The position numbers and the translations under genes are program-made. From Mesobacterium pallidum (GTDB taxonomy: Bacteria; Pseudomonadota; Alphaproteobacteria; Rhodobacterales; Rhodobacteraceae): a DNA stretch of 64,000 nucleotides. Position 1 is the stretch's first letter. Each line of letters starts with the position of its first letter. Of this stretch, positions 40,553-49,963 are shown in pieces. The notes under the pieces are model-generated. The model was not told the origin of the DNA. It ran no database searches and was given only the letters and a program-made list of their open reading frames with translations. The stretch is taken from positions 1 through 64,000 of the forward strand of contig NZ_JAIMID010000019.1 of assembly GCF_019966535.1 (NCBI RefSeq), in the 5' to 3' direction.

Positions 40553-42640
40553 TCAGCCTGCCTTCTTCATCGAACGACGCATGCGGATGAATTCGGGCGT
40601 GATGGTCGGCCCGCAGAAATAGGCCCAGTGCACGCCGTCCGACACGCCCTTGGTCTCTTCGAGGATCTGGTCGAAATGCATCCGGAAATCGGGCTGCTCG
40701 ATCTTGTCGATCAGGTCGTCGCTCATGACGCCGGGGCCGTAGATGCGGCGGATGCCGACGCAGAACCGCGCCGTCGCCTCGATGAAGCTGTCGCGCAGGT
40801 CGGGTTTCAGCACCTGGGCCGACCAGTTGATCGAATCGGTGATCGATTCCGCGTAGGGTCTGAAATTCGGCCAGCTTTCGCGCACCGCCCGGGCCACGAG
40901 GTCGCGGAACATGAACAGCATGTAGAAATGCCGCTCGTCGCCCTGCTTGATGTCCTGCGCCGGGTGCTGGCGGTAGTGGTAGTAATGGTCGGGCAGCATC
41001 AGCACGTCGCGCGCCGCCGTCAGGGTGAACATCTGGAAGATGTAGTCGTCGTAGGCGCGGACGTTCTCGGGAAAGTAGATGTCCTTGGAATCGAGGAAGT
41101 CGCGCCGGTAGACCTTGCGCCAGATGGTCGGCTGGCCCTTGATGATGTCCGCCGATTGCAGGCGGAACACCGGCTGGCCCTTGAAGGTCTGGCGCGGGAT
41201 GTTCTTGAAGACGTCTTCCTCGTAGCTCGGGTAGTAGGGCTTTTCGAGGCTGTCGTCGTAGAAGTCGAACGATGATTGCGTCACCTCGCAGCCCGAGTAG
41301 AGCGCGAGGTCATAAAGATCGCCGAACATGTTCGGGGTGACGAAATCGTCGGCATCGACAAAGGCGATGTGGGTCGCGTCCGACACCAGCCGGCCGTAGT
41401 TCCGCGCCGAGGCGCAGCCGCCGTTGGGCTTGCGTTCGACCCGCACGCGGGGCTCGTCCTTGAAATGCTCGGCCGCGCGGTCACCCGAACCGTCGGTCGA
41501 GCCGTCGTCGACGATGATCACGCGCACGTCGTCGCGCCCCTCGCAGAGGATGCTTTGCGCGCATTCGATGACGTAGTCGTCTGCATTGTAGGCCGCGATG
41601 GCCACATCGACCCCGTGCCGGCGGCCCGACAGGTCGATCGAGGCATTGTGGTTGAGGATCCAGTTCGGCGGGCTCCAGATCTGCGCATTGGCGCAGGGAA
41701 AGACCTTGTTGCCCGGAACGATGGTCTTGGCCGCGGTCCAGAAGGACAATTGCCTGCGCCGATCCTCGGACAGCCCGTCGAGCACGTCGCCCATGGTGTC
41801 GAAGACCTGGCCGCCCTGGATCAGCACGCCGCCCTTGCCCTTGGACAGCAGCTTCTTGACCTCGGCCATGGTGACGATCTCGACGCCGTCGATGTCGTTG
41901 GCCTCGCAGATGGCCGTGACAAAGGCGGCGCTCTCGGCATTCGACACCAGCTTGAGCAGCCGGACCCCGGGCAGCAGCGCCTTGGCGCCCATCGCGAAAA
42001 GCGGCACCTTCAGCTCGACATCGACGATGGTGTAATCATCGGCCGGCTGGCCGATCGGCCGGGTGGACATGAAGCCGAGATAGGCGCCCGGATCGTTCGC
42101 GGCCGCCTCGGCCAGTTGCCGGGTCTGCGCCGCATCGGCGCCGGCCGGGATGATGAAATCGCGCCCCATCATGTGCAGCGTCACGTCTTCGTCGTTGGTC
42201 TCCGCCGTGCCGGCCGCAGCGGTGCTTGCCGGCTTCTTCGCCTTGGCCTTGGGCGCGGGCGCGGACGCCGCAGGCGCGGCGACGGCCGGCTCGTCCATGA
42301 ATTCCTGGAAGGTGCCGTTGTTGCAATCGATGCGGAAGGTCTCGCCCGCCAGGGACGCGTCCATCTCGAAGGGCAGGGTCAGGCCGTCGATCTCGACCGT
42401 CAGCTTGGCCCCGTCACGCAGCACGCGGTAGCTGCGGATATCCTCGACCGGGGTGACCAGCATGTCCGAGACCTCGTCGCCCCAGTCGCTGCCGGCCATC
42501 GAATTCAGGCTGTAGGCGTTGCTTTCGCGGCGCAGGACAAAGTGAAAGGGCCGGTCCTGGTCCGAAATGCGGAACTCGAAATGGCTGTCGGCCCAGATGC
42601 CGGGGTCCGGAAAAATCTCGTATGTGGTCTTTATGGTCAC
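40553..42640 (-). CDS. Large glycosyltransferase with N-terminal accessory domain
   Basis: In this 695-residue protein the first third (1-120) is a beta-rich segment of unknown type, followed by an Ala/Pro/Lys-rich linker (about 120-145). A middle domain follows (about 146-330; DVELKVPLFAMGAKALLPGV, VTMAEVKKLLSKGKGGVLIQ). The C-terminal half is a family 2 glycosyltransferase: GVDVAIAAYNADDY near 342, VIIVDDGSTDGSGDRA, FVDADDFV (metal site) and an acidic YDDYIFQMF catalytic block. The start is a GTG at 42640. The accessory parts may bind polysaccharide or the membrane. It belongs to the glf operon. Confidence 0.85.
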   Translation of the reverse strand: MTIKTTYEIFPDPGIWADSHFEFRISDQDRPFHFVLRRESNAYSLNSMAGSDWGDEVSDMLVTPVEDIRSYRVLRDGAKLTVEIDGLTLPFEMDASLAGETFRIDCNNGTFQEFMDEPAVAAPAASAPAPKAKAKKPASTAAAGTAETNDEDVTLHMMGRDFIIPAGADAAQTRQLAEAAANDPGAYLGFMSTRPIGQPADDYTIVDVELKVPLFAMGAKALLPGVRLLKLVSNAESAAFVTAICEANDIDGVEIVTMAEVKKLLSKGKGGVLIQGGQVFDTMGDVLDGLSEDRRRQLSFWTAAKTIVPGNKVFPCANAQIWSPPNWILNHNASIDLSGRRHGVDVAIAAYNADDYVIECAQSILCEGRDDVRVIIVDDGSTDGSGDRAAEHFKDEPRVRVERKPNGGCASARNYGRLVSDATHIAFVDADDFVTPNMFGDLYDLALYSGCEVTQSSFDFYDDSLEKPYYPSYEEDVFKNIPRQTFKGQPVFRLQSADIIKGQPTIWRKVYRRDFLDSKDIYFPENVRAYDDYIFQMFTLTAARDVLMLPDHYYHYRQHPAQDIKQGDERHFYMLFMFRDLVARAVRESWPNFRPYAESITDSINWSAQVLKPDLRDSFIEATARFCVGIRRIYGPGVMSDDLIDKIEQPDFRMHFDQILEETKGVSDGVHWAYFCGPTITPEFIRMRRSMKKAG

Positions 42641-42731
42641 GCGGGTGGCTCCCGAATACTTGGTTTTCCGGCCCCCGGCCCGCCTGTGGCCGGTGACCGA
42701 GATAGTGCCGCTTGCCGTTCTGGCGCGACCC

Positions 42732-43880
42732 TTACAGCGGATTCATGACGAAGGCCGGCATGGCAGTGCCGTCCTGCGCATGTTTCAGAAAGGCATCGGC
42801 CGTGTCCAGCGCTTCGCGGATGGTCACATCCATGTCGAGGTAGCGATAGGTCCCGAGGCGCCCGACAAAGGTCACGCCCGAGGTTGCCTGGGCCTTTTCG
42901 ACGTAATCGGCCAGCAGGGCTTTTTCCTTGACCTGGCGGATCGGGTAATAGGGGATGTCCTCGGGCTCGCAGGAGCGTGAGAATTCCTTGTAGCAGACGG
43001 TGCCTTCGTGGCTTTCCCACGGCGCGAAATGCTTGTGCTCGGTGATGCGGGTGTAGGGCACGTCGCGGTCGCCGTAGTTCATCACCGCGCAGCCCTGGTA
43101 ATCGCCGGTTTCGGTGAATTTCTCGAAATCCAGCGTGCGGTAGCCCAGGCGGCCCAGCTCGTAGTCGAAATAGCCATCCAGCGGGCCGGACCAGAAGACG
43201 TGGTCATAGCCCTCGGCCATGGCGGGATCGTAAAGCGTGCCCAGCTTCACCTCGATCGACGGATGGTCCAGGATCGCCTCGATCATCGGGGTATAGCCGT
43301 TCTCGGGCATCCCCTGGAAGGCGTGGAAAAAGTAGTTGTCGTCGTAGTTGAACCGCACCGGCAGGCGCTTCAGGATCGACGCGGGCAGCTCGGTCGGCGA
43401 GCAGCCCCATTGCTTTTCCGTATAGCCCTTGAAGAACGCCTCGTAGAGGTCGGGCCCGACAAAGCGCATCGCCTGCTCTTCAAAGGTCTGCGGATCGGTG
43501 ATCGACTTGTCGGCGATCTCGTTCTCGATGAAATCGCGCGCCTCGGCGGGGCGCAGGGTCTTGTTGTAGTACTGGTTGATCGTGTGCAGGTTGATCGGCA
43601 GCGAAAAGACCTGCCCCTGGCTCGTCGTCTTCACCCGGTTCTTGTAGGGCATGAAGGTCGTGAAGGAATTGACGTAATTCCAGACTTCCTCGTCGTCGGT
43701 ATGAAAGATGTGCGGGCCGTAGACATGGACCATCACGTCCGTCTCGGCATCGCGGGTGGTGTAGCAATTGCCACCGATATGGTCGCGCCCGTCGATCACG
43801 GTGGCACTGTGGCCCGCCTCGGCCAGCTTGCGCCCGATAACCGCGCCGGACAGGCCCGCGCCTACAAGAAGAAATTTCAC
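42732..43880 (-). CDS. glf: UDP-galactopyranose mutase
   Basis: This 382-residue flavoenzyme converts UDP-galactopyranose to UDP-galactofuranose, the donor for galactofuranose in surface glycans. The FAD motif is LLVGAGLSGAVIGRKLAEAG with GAGLSG at 7-12. Conserved UGM blocks include IGGNCYT, YGPHIFHTDDEEVWNYVNSF, GYTEKQWG, and YYPIRQVKEKALLADY. The start is GTG 43880, since the family N-terminus begins KFLLVGAG. It heads a minus-strand run of glycan genes and is divergent from the TPR/glycosyltransferase gene. Confidence 0.95.
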   Translation of the reverse strand: MKFLLVGAGLSGAVIGRKLAEAGHSATVIDGRDHIGGNCYTTRDAETDVMVHVYGPHIFHTDDEEVWNYVNSFTTFMPYKNRVKTTSQGQVFSLPINLHTINQYYNKTLRPAEARDFIENEIADKSITDPQTFEEQAMRFVGPDLYEAFFKGYTEKQWGCSPTELPASILKRLPVRFNYDDNYFFHAFQGMPENGYTPMIEAILDHPSIEVKLGTLYDPAMAEGYDHVFWSGPLDGYFDYELGRLGYRTLDFEKFTETGDYQGCAVMNYGDRDVPYTRITEHKHFAPWESHEGTVCYKEFSRSCEPEDIPYYPIRQVKEKALLADYVEKAQATSGVTFVGRLGTYRYLDMDVTIREALDTADAFLKHAQDGTAMPAFVMNPL

Positions 43881-44223
43881 GTCTGATCGCCTTATTCTTA
43901 TGACCTGAACCGGACCACCGTTTACCTGGCGCAACATGCGCCGAACCTCGATCCGCCGTCTGTCCCATGCGTCCTCGAGGCGCCGGGAATTCGGAGGGCG
44001 GCGTCAAGCGGTTAATAGTTAGGCACAGGTGGCATTGCAAGCAAAGCGGGGCCGGTGCGTTACCGTTCTGTCGCGAATGCTCAAGCGGGCGGCACCGCGC
44101 CGGGCCGGGCGGGCGGAACTTTGCTTGTGGCGGGGCGGCAACCGTGTCTTGATGGGTGCTCCGCCCGGGACGGGCGCGACAGGCAAGACAGGCCACGACA
44201 CGGCAGGACAGGCAGGGGCAGGC
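43881..44223. other. Divergent intergenic region in the glycan locus
   Basis: This 343-base gap lies between divergent glf and TPR-glycosyltransferase genes. It contains GGCGCA-ACA-TGCGCC (43928-43942), a perfect inverted repeat, and TTAATAGTTAGG near 44020, the most promoter-like AT-rich piece. No gene is supported. Confidence 0.5.
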
Positions 44224-46368
44224 ATGGCAGAAGATCAGGCGCCGAAACGGGTGCATGGACCCGAACTCGAGGCGCGGCTCGCGGCATCGCGCGAGGGCGA
44301 AGGTGCCGGCGCGGCGCGGGCGCTGGCCCTGCAGGTGCTGGACGGGGCCGAGCGGGCCTTTGACAAGGCGATGGTGCTGCGCGACGTGCAGCAGGTGCTG
44401 GGGGTCGAGGTCGCCCTGGACATGGTGCGGCACCAGCTGACGATCCTGCAGGCCAACCCGCGTCTGTTGCTGGAACAGGCGCGGCTGCTGACCGCCTCGG
44501 GCCGGTCGGGCCGGGCCGAGCAGATCCTGCAGGACCTGCTGACCCCGCCCTTCGAGGCGGTGCTGCAGATGGCCGCGATCCAGCTGCAAAAGGGCGACCC
44601 GGAGGCGGCGCTGGACCTGCTGGCGAGGTTCGAAGAGATCACCCGGGACCGGCCGCATCGCTACGTGCTGGGCGGGCAGGCGGCGCTCAAGCTGGGGCGC
44701 GCCGAAGCCGCGCTGGACTGGGCCGACAGAGGGTTGGCGCTGGCGCCGCGCCACGCGCCGCTGCAGGTGCTGCGCTGGGATGCGCTGTCGCGGCTGCGCC
44801 GCTTTGATGCGGCGATCGAGGCCTGCCGCGCGGTGATCGCAGATGCGCCGGACGACGCGATCGAGATGCACAAGAAGGCGGTGCGGTTCCTCAACCGGAT
44901 CGAACGGTTCGACATCGCCCGCGACATCCTGCTGAAGGCCAGCGCGACCCAGCAAGGCAATGCCGACCTTGTCCTGCTGGCCGGCGAGGTGGCGATGGCC
45001 GAGGGCGATGCCCGCGGCGCCGCCGAACTGCTGGGCGATTTCGCCGAAACCCGCCGCGTCGACAGCCTGTTCCTGCGCACCCGCGCCGCGGCGATGACCG
45101 CCATGGGCGACCTCGGCGGCGCCATCGCGGTGCTCGAGGCCGGCTTTGCCGAGACCGACAGCGACATCCGCCTGCAGCTGGCGCAGCTGTGGATCCAGCT
45201 GGGGGAATTTCCAAAGGCGCGGGCGCTGCTGGACGGGCTGCCCAATGACAACACCACCCACCGCGCGCGGGTCGCCAAGCTGCGCGGAGAGCTGGCCTTT
45301 GCCCGCGCGGACATGGGCGTGGCGCTCAAGCACCAGGTGCGGGCCATCGCGCTCGACCCTTACCCGGCGCAGTACTGGGACCTGCGCGGCCGCTACGCGC
45401 TGGCACTGGGGCAGGTCGACGGCGCCTGGGACGATCACCTGGAATGGACGCGCCTGCTGACCGACAAGGACCCGACCGGCCAGGTGACCGGCAAGGCGAT
45501 GCATTCCAACACAGGCCAGGTGCTGAACGAGTTCCGCCTGCTGACGACCGAGACCGACCGCGCCATGCTGGCCGCGGAGGCGGACCCGGTCGCGGGCATG
45601 CGCCACTTCCGCGCCCGCGTCACGGACGAGCCCGGCAACACGCCCTGCGCCATGGCGCTGTTCAACCTCATGCGCCGCGCCGGCGGAGTGACGCGCATGC
45701 CGCCCAAGGACGCGGGCGGGGCCGATCCCGGCCCCATACCGCGCCGTATCGTCCAGTTCTGGGACAGTCCCGAGGTGCCCGACCAGGTCGAGGCGCTGGC
45801 CGCCGAGACCCGGGCGCTGAACCCCGGCTACGATTTCCGCCGCTACGACGAAAGGACGGCGGCCGCCTACCTGCACGACAAGGGAGAGGAGGCCGCGCTG
45901 GTCGCCTACCAGCTGTCGCCCCACGCTGCGGCGAAATCCGACATCCTGCGGCTGGCGGTGCTGTACCATGACGGCGGGGTCTACATGGATGCCGATGACC
46001 GTTGCCTCGTGCCGCTGGACGAGATCCTGCCGAATGGCACCCGGATCGTCGCCTACCAGGAGGACCTGATCAGCGTCGGCAACAACTTCCTCGCCGCCGC
46101 GCCGGGCGACCCGGTGTTCCGCGCGGCGCTGGACGATGCCGCCATCGCCTTTACCGAGATGGCGGGCGAAAGCATCTGGCTGGCCACCGGGCCGGGCGCG
46201 GTGACCCGGGCCATGGCGCTGCACGGCACCGACGAGAGCGGCGCGCTGCGGCCGGACATCTGGCTGATGCCGTGGTTCCGGTTGCGCCACTTCGTCAGCT
46301 TTCACATCCGGTTAAGCTACAAGACCTCGAACGACCATTGGTACCGGTCGATGATGCGTCGGCGCTGA
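44224..46368 (+). CDS. TPR protein fused to a GT32-type glycosyltransferase
   Basis: In this 714-residue protein, residues 30-470 are a long helical array of tetratricopeptide-type repeats, with alternating Leu/Ala-rich helices such as PRLLLEQARLLTASGRSGRA. The C-terminal third (about 515-714) is a DXD glycosyltransferase of the Och1/GT32 type: IPRRIVQFWDSPEVPDQVEA, KSDILRLAVLYHDGGVYMDA with the DADD metal site near 589, and a final WYRSMMRRR. The start at 44224 follows a purine-rich GGGGCAGGC; a longer frame exists but has no signal. It is oriented opposite to its neighbours within the locus. Confidence 0.85.
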   Translation: MAEDQAPKRVHGPELEARLAASREGEGAGAARALALQVLDGAERAFDKAMVLRDVQQVLGVEVALDMVRHQLTILQANPRLLLEQARLLTASGRSGRAEQILQDLLTPPFEAVLQMAAIQLQKGDPEAALDLLARFEEITRDRPHRYVLGGQAALKLGRAEAALDWADRGLALAPRHAPLQVLRWDALSRLRRFDAAIEACRAVIADAPDDAIEMHKKAVRFLNRIERFDIARDILLKASATQQGNADLVLLAGEVAMAEGDARGAAELLGDFAETRRVDSLFLRTRAAAMTAMGDLGGAIAVLEAGFAETDSDIRLQLAQLWIQLGEFPKARALLDGLPNDNTTHRARVAKLRGELAFARADMGVALKHQVRAIALDPYPAQYWDLRGRYALALGQVDGAWDDHLEWTRLLTDKDPTGQVTGKAMHSNTGQVLNEFRLLTTETDRAMLAAEADPVAGMRHFRARVTDEPGNTPCAMALFNLMRRAGGVTRMPPKDAGGADPGPIPRRIVQFWDSPEVPDQVEALAAETRALNPGYDFRRYDERTAAAYLHDKGEEAALVAYQLSPHAAAKSDILRLAVLYHDGGVYMDADDRCLVPLDEILPNGTRIVAYQEDLISVGNNFLAAAPGDPVFRAALDDAAIAFTEMAGESIWLATGPGAVTRAMALHGTDESGALRPDIWLMPWFRLRHFVSFHIRLSYKTSNDHWYRSMMRRR

Positions 46369-46402
46369 GACCGGGCGTCGTGCCAGCCGGGCGGGCCGAC
46401 GG

Positions 46403-47446
46403 TCAGACCGCCGGCAGGATCGCCTGCAGCAGCGCCTCGGCCTGCGCCTGCACCTCGGCCTCGTCCATCCCGCCCGCCTCTGGCAGGTCGGGATAGCGCG
46501 TGAGGTCAAGATCGAAGAGCCGCGCGCGATCCGGCAGCCAGCGGGCGCGGACCTTCTCGTTCTGCTCGGCGCAACGCTCAAGGAAGGTCTCGGCCTGGCG
46601 GCGCGTGACCAGTGCCGAGCCGCCGCCGTGGCTTTGCTCAAGCTCGGACACGATGGCCCGGCGGTGCGCATCGTCGAACCGCGCATCGTCGCGCGCCAGC
46701 CGGTTGATCCGGCCCAGGATGCGCAACCCGTCGCGGCTGAGCGCGGGGTTGCGGCGCGGCGCGTCCTGGGGACGGCTCAGCGCACCCGGGATCCCTGCCG
46801 CATCCTCGAAGAGCGACACGAGGTCTGTGTCCTCGCGCTCCTGGTCCTCGTAGATCGCCACGTGGACGCTGCCCTGGCCGAAGACCTCCTCGTACATGTC
46901 GAGCAAGTCGTAGTAGCGGTAGAACAGCGGCAGTTCGGCCCCTGCGGGCAGTACCGGTTCGATGTTCGGCCGGCCGCCCTTCATCTGGGTCGAAAGCGAG
47001 CTTTCCGCGACCCGGTCCTGGCGCCGCAGCACCACCGCGATGCGAAAGCGCGAGCCGACGGGCGCCAGCAGGCGTTTCAGTCGCTCGAGCTCTCCGGGAT
47101 GGGTGATGCGGCTGTGCAGGTGCTCGTTCGACAGGAGCAGCCGGGAATACCCCGCCCGCGCGGCGATGGTCTCTACCTGCCGCTCGGTCATGCGGCGCAA
47201 CTCGGGCGCGTCGACGCCCTGCTTGGCCAGGATCGCCTGGCGCACGTTGCAGGTCTTGTCATCGTCCTGCGCATAGGCGGCCAGGAAGATGTGGTTCCGC
47301 CGCCCCAGCAGCGCGGGGTAAAGAATGCCCTGCGCCATCAGCGCCTTGCGCTGCGCATCGCAGAGCCCCTGCAGCGTGGTCGTGCCGGTCTTTTCCAGCC
47401 CGATGCACAGCGTGATGTCGGCCCCGGGCCGTGTCGTCTGGTTCAA
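46403..47446 (-). CDS. Sulfotransferase-like protein (IGLEKTGTT type)
   Basis: This 347-residue protein opens with DITLCIGLEKTGTTTLQGLC, the same P-loop-like PAPS-binding motif as at 38207 and 56420. A second block, FRIAVVLRRQDRVAESSLST, matches the 3'-phosphate-binding helix. The proposed start is TTG at 47446, five bases after GAGGG, because no ATG or GTG with a ribosome-binding site lies near the conserved N-terminus and a longer version would be Gly/Ala-rich filler. The last gene of the minus-strand run from 52665. Confidence 0.75.
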   Translation of the reverse strand: MNQTTRPGADITLCIGLEKTGTTTLQGLCDAQRKALMAQGILYPALLGRRNHIFLAAYAQDDDKTCNVRQAILAKQGVDAPELRRMTERQVETIAARAGYSRLLLSNEHLHSRITHPGELERLKRLLAPVGSRFRIAVVLRRQDRVAESSLSTQMKGGRPNIEPVLPAGAELPLFYRYYDLLDMYEEVFGQGSVHVAIYEDQEREDTDLVSLFEDAAGIPGALSRPQDAPRRNPALSRDGLRILGRINRLARDDARFDDAHRRAIVSELEQSHGGGSALVTRRQAETFLERCAEQNEKVRARWLPDRARLFDLDLTRYPDLPEAGGMDEAEVQAQAEALLQAILPAV

Positions 47447-47540
47447 TGTATCCCTCGGCGCCGGGCGCCTTTCCCCTGAGTGGCCACCCCCGCCGGTCCC
47501 TGACAGCCGGGAGGGCAGGCCTTGTCCTGCCGATGCGTCC

Positions 47541-48380
47541 TCACGCGCCAGGCGCGAGGCGGAGCTTGCCGTCTTCGGTGAAATGCTGCTCCAGAATTTC
47601 GGCATTACTGACGGTTTGCCGCCAGTCGGGCAACAGTTTTCGCGTGTTGGCGGTGGCGCCGCCGCTCATCGTGATGCCGCAACGCCCCAGGATGTCGGCG
47701 ATGATCGCCGACAGCGCCTCGGGCGCGGCACCGGCCATGTCCTCGTAGGCCAGTTCCATGATCTGGTCCGGCCGGGCCCGGCCCCGCGCGCGCGACAGCC
47801 AGCCGCCGACCATCTCGGCCTCGAGGTCATAGGTCCGGGCGATCCGCGTGACCGCGTGGGGCGGGATCTCGTAGGTTTCGGGCCCCTCGTGCGCATTGGC
47901 GCCGCGGTCGACGTAGCGCCCGGTGCGGCCGGCGATCCAGGAAGACACCGCATGTTCCAGCCGGTTGCGGCGCTGCAGGTGGATCACCAGGTAGCCGCGG
48001 CGCAGCGCGGCGGCCAGCACGGGCGGCAGCTCGACCGGGGAATACCAGGTGCCGATGGCGTTGAGGGCCGAGTTGTACTTGACGTCGATGCAGGGAAAGC
48101 CCTCGGTCTCGAGCGCGGCCAGGAAGGCCTCGGCCCGGTCGATGGCGGCGGGATGGGTCACCGCCTCGGCCTGTTCGGGCGGCACGCTGGCCAGCCAGCG
48201 GTGGTATTTCGACAGCCCGTCGGGCTGGCGCGGCTGGAACACCTCGCCGAAATCGCGCAGCCCGCCGGTTTCGGCCAGCATCGAGCGCAGGAAGTTCGTG
48301 CCGGCGCGCTGCTTGGCCAGCACGAGCACGCCGCGCAGATGGGTCTCGGGGCCGTCCTGCGGTGTCGAGGGGGAAATCAT
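47541..48380 (-). CDS. Stf0-like sulfotransferase
   Basis: This 279-residue protein resembles Stf0, the trehalose 2-sulfotransferase of mycobacteria and its relatives. The PAPS loop is VLVLAKQRAGTNFLRSMLAE. Characteristic blocks are VIHLQRRNRLEHAVSSWIAG (3'-phosphate site) and YEDMAGAAPEALSAIIADIL near the C-terminus. The start overlaps the stop of the glycosyltransferase gene upstream (ATGA). The acceptor is probably a sugar residue laid down by the neighbouring transferases. Confidence 0.88.
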   Translation of the reverse strand: MISPSTPQDGPETHLRGVLVLAKQRAGTNFLRSMLAETGGLRDFGEVFQPRQPDGLSKYHRWLASVPPEQAEAVTHPAAIDRAEAFLAALETEGFPCIDVKYNSALNAIGTWYSPVELPPVLAAALRRGYLVIHLQRRNRLEHAVSSWIAGRTGRYVDRGANAHEGPETYEIPPHAVTRIARTYDLEAEMVGGWLSRARGRARPDQIMELAYEDMAGAAPEALSAIIADILGRCGITMSGGATANTRKLLPDWRQTVSNAEILEQHFTEDGKLRLAPGA

Positions 48381-49963
48381 GAGGCAGTCACCTTTTCGTA
48401 CCAGATCGCGCCGGCTTCGCAGAAGGCGTCGAAGCTGCGCGTGCGTTTCATCGTCTCGATTGCCGCCTTGCGCAGGCGGGCGTTCTCTTTCGGCTCGAGC
48501 ACCTCGGCCAGGGCGGCGGCAAAACCAGCTGGGTCGGTCGGGTCGGCGACCAGCCGGCCGGTGTCGTCGCTGACCACCGCCGACACACCGCCCACGTCGC
48601 TGGCGACGATCGGCAGCCCGGCCGAGGCGGCCTCGACCAGCGCCTGGGGCACGCCTTCGAACAGCGCGGTGTTCAGGTAGACGTCGCTGCCCGACAGCGG
48701 CAGGGTGTGAAAGCCGCTGAAGGGGCCGTGGACGGTCAGGTTGTCCGGCAGGTCCGCCGCGTCCCAGCTATCGTCCTCGAGCACGCGGGAGCCGTACATG
48801 TGAAACTCCGTCCCCGGCATCAGGCGGGCGATCTCGGGCACGATCCCCGGCTGTTTCTGGTGGTCGAACCGCGCGGCCCAAAGCACCCGGCCCGGGCGCT
48901 TGCCGTCGAGCTTCCTGGACGGTCGCACCGCCGCGATCTTGTCCGAGGGATAGTCGAGCACGTGGCACTTGTCGTGCGGAAGGCCGAACATCTGGATCAG
49001 CTCGTCCATGAAAGGCTGGCCGTCCGAGACATAGGCGTCCAGCACCGGCTCGATATAGGGGATCTTGAGGTGGTAGCCGTCGATCACCCCGTCCGCATGG
49101 GTATGGGCGCAGAAGAAACAGGCCGAGAGCCTTGCGTCGGGACGCGGCGACTGCCCGGCGGCGACGGATTCGAGCCAGGTGAACCCGGGGTAGGATTGCA
49201 CGACCTGCACGGTTTCGGGCGCGATCAGGTCCAGCGCCAGCTCGAGGCAGCGCACCACGTAGTCGACGCCCCGGCCCGCGACGAAGGGTCCCTCGACCCC
49301 GTCGCCCGCCAGCAGCGGCAGGTGGCGCAGCCCGGCATAGCCCGGCTCGACCTGGCCGTTGTCGGCCAGGATCACCAGCGGCGACCGGTCCAGCTTTTCC
49401 GCCAGCAGCCGGTAATGCCAGTAGCCCACCCGCTCGGCCCCGCCGACACCGAGGCAGGGCAGGATGATCACGTCCGAAACCGGGCCGTTCTCCTTCAGCT
49501 CCTCGCGGATCCGGGTGATGAGATCGCCGACCAGCGGTTGGTTGCTGGATTTCCACCAGGTGTCGCGCAGCCGGGCCAGCAGCGGCATCGGCGTGCCCAG
49601 CCGGTCGCGCGCCCGGGCCACCACGGTGGTGGCAAGATGCGGGGGGATGCCCGTGACCTCCTGGTACTTGGGATCGCGCGAGGGCCGGCCGATGTGGACG
49701 CCCTGGGGGCTGCCCGCCTCGGCCAGCGCGGCGGTGTAGCTCGACTGCAGCACGCCGAGGTCGAAGAGCTCTTCGGTGATCCCCCCGCGCGAGGCTAGGA
49801 ACAGGCGGTCGGACCAGTCCTCGGGGCTTTCGGCGTGGCCGGACAGCCGTTTCAGCCACGCGGAGGTCTCGAGATGCGCCTCAAGCCCGGGCCGCCCGTT
49901 GCGCGACAGGTTCCACAGCGCCAGGTCCCAGCGCGCGTCCGTGGGGCGGATGTCCTTTACCAT
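48377..49963 (-). CDS. Glycosyltransferase family 4
   Basis: This 528-residue GT-B enzyme has a C-terminal Rossmann domain (about 360-520) with RVLWAARFDHQKQPGIVPEI, then FHMYGSRVLEDDSWDAADLP, and the donor-binding E-x7-E motif in FEGVPQALVEAASAGLPIVA. The N-terminal domain is longer than usual by about 130 residues and has no recognised motif. It overlaps both neighbours by four to seven bases. Donor unknown; retaining mechanism expected for the family. Confidence 0.9.
   Translation of the reverse strand: MVKDIRPTDARWDLALWNLSRNGRPGLEAHLETSAWLKRLSGHAESPEDWSDRLFLASRGGITEELFDLGVLQSSYTAALAEAGSPQGVHIGRPSRDPKYQEVTGIPPHLATTVVARARDRLGTPMPLLARLRDTWWKSSNQPLVGDLITRIREELKENGPVSDVIILPCLGVGGAERVGYWHYRLLAEKLDRSPLVILADNGQVEPGYAGLRHLPLLAGDGVEGPFVAGRGVDYVVRCLELALDLIAPETVQVVQSYPGFTWLESVAAGQSPRPDARLSACFFCAHTHADGVIDGYHLKIPYIEPVLDAYVSDGQPFMDELIQMFGLPHDKCHVLDYPSDKIAAVRPSRKLDGKRPGRVLWAARFDHQKQPGIVPEIARLMPGTEFHMYGSRVLEDDSWDAADLPDNLTVHGPFSGFHTLPLSGSDVYLNTALFEGVPQALVEAASAGLPIVASDVGGVSAVVSDDTGRLVADPTDPAGFAAALAEVLEPKENARLRKAAIETMKRTRSFDAFCEAGAIWYEKVTAS

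Noticed and set aside
43480..46305. Minus-strand open frame of about 940 codons
   Set aside because: It is antisense to the TPR/GT32 gene and runs on into glf in a wrong frame, with no domain likeness.
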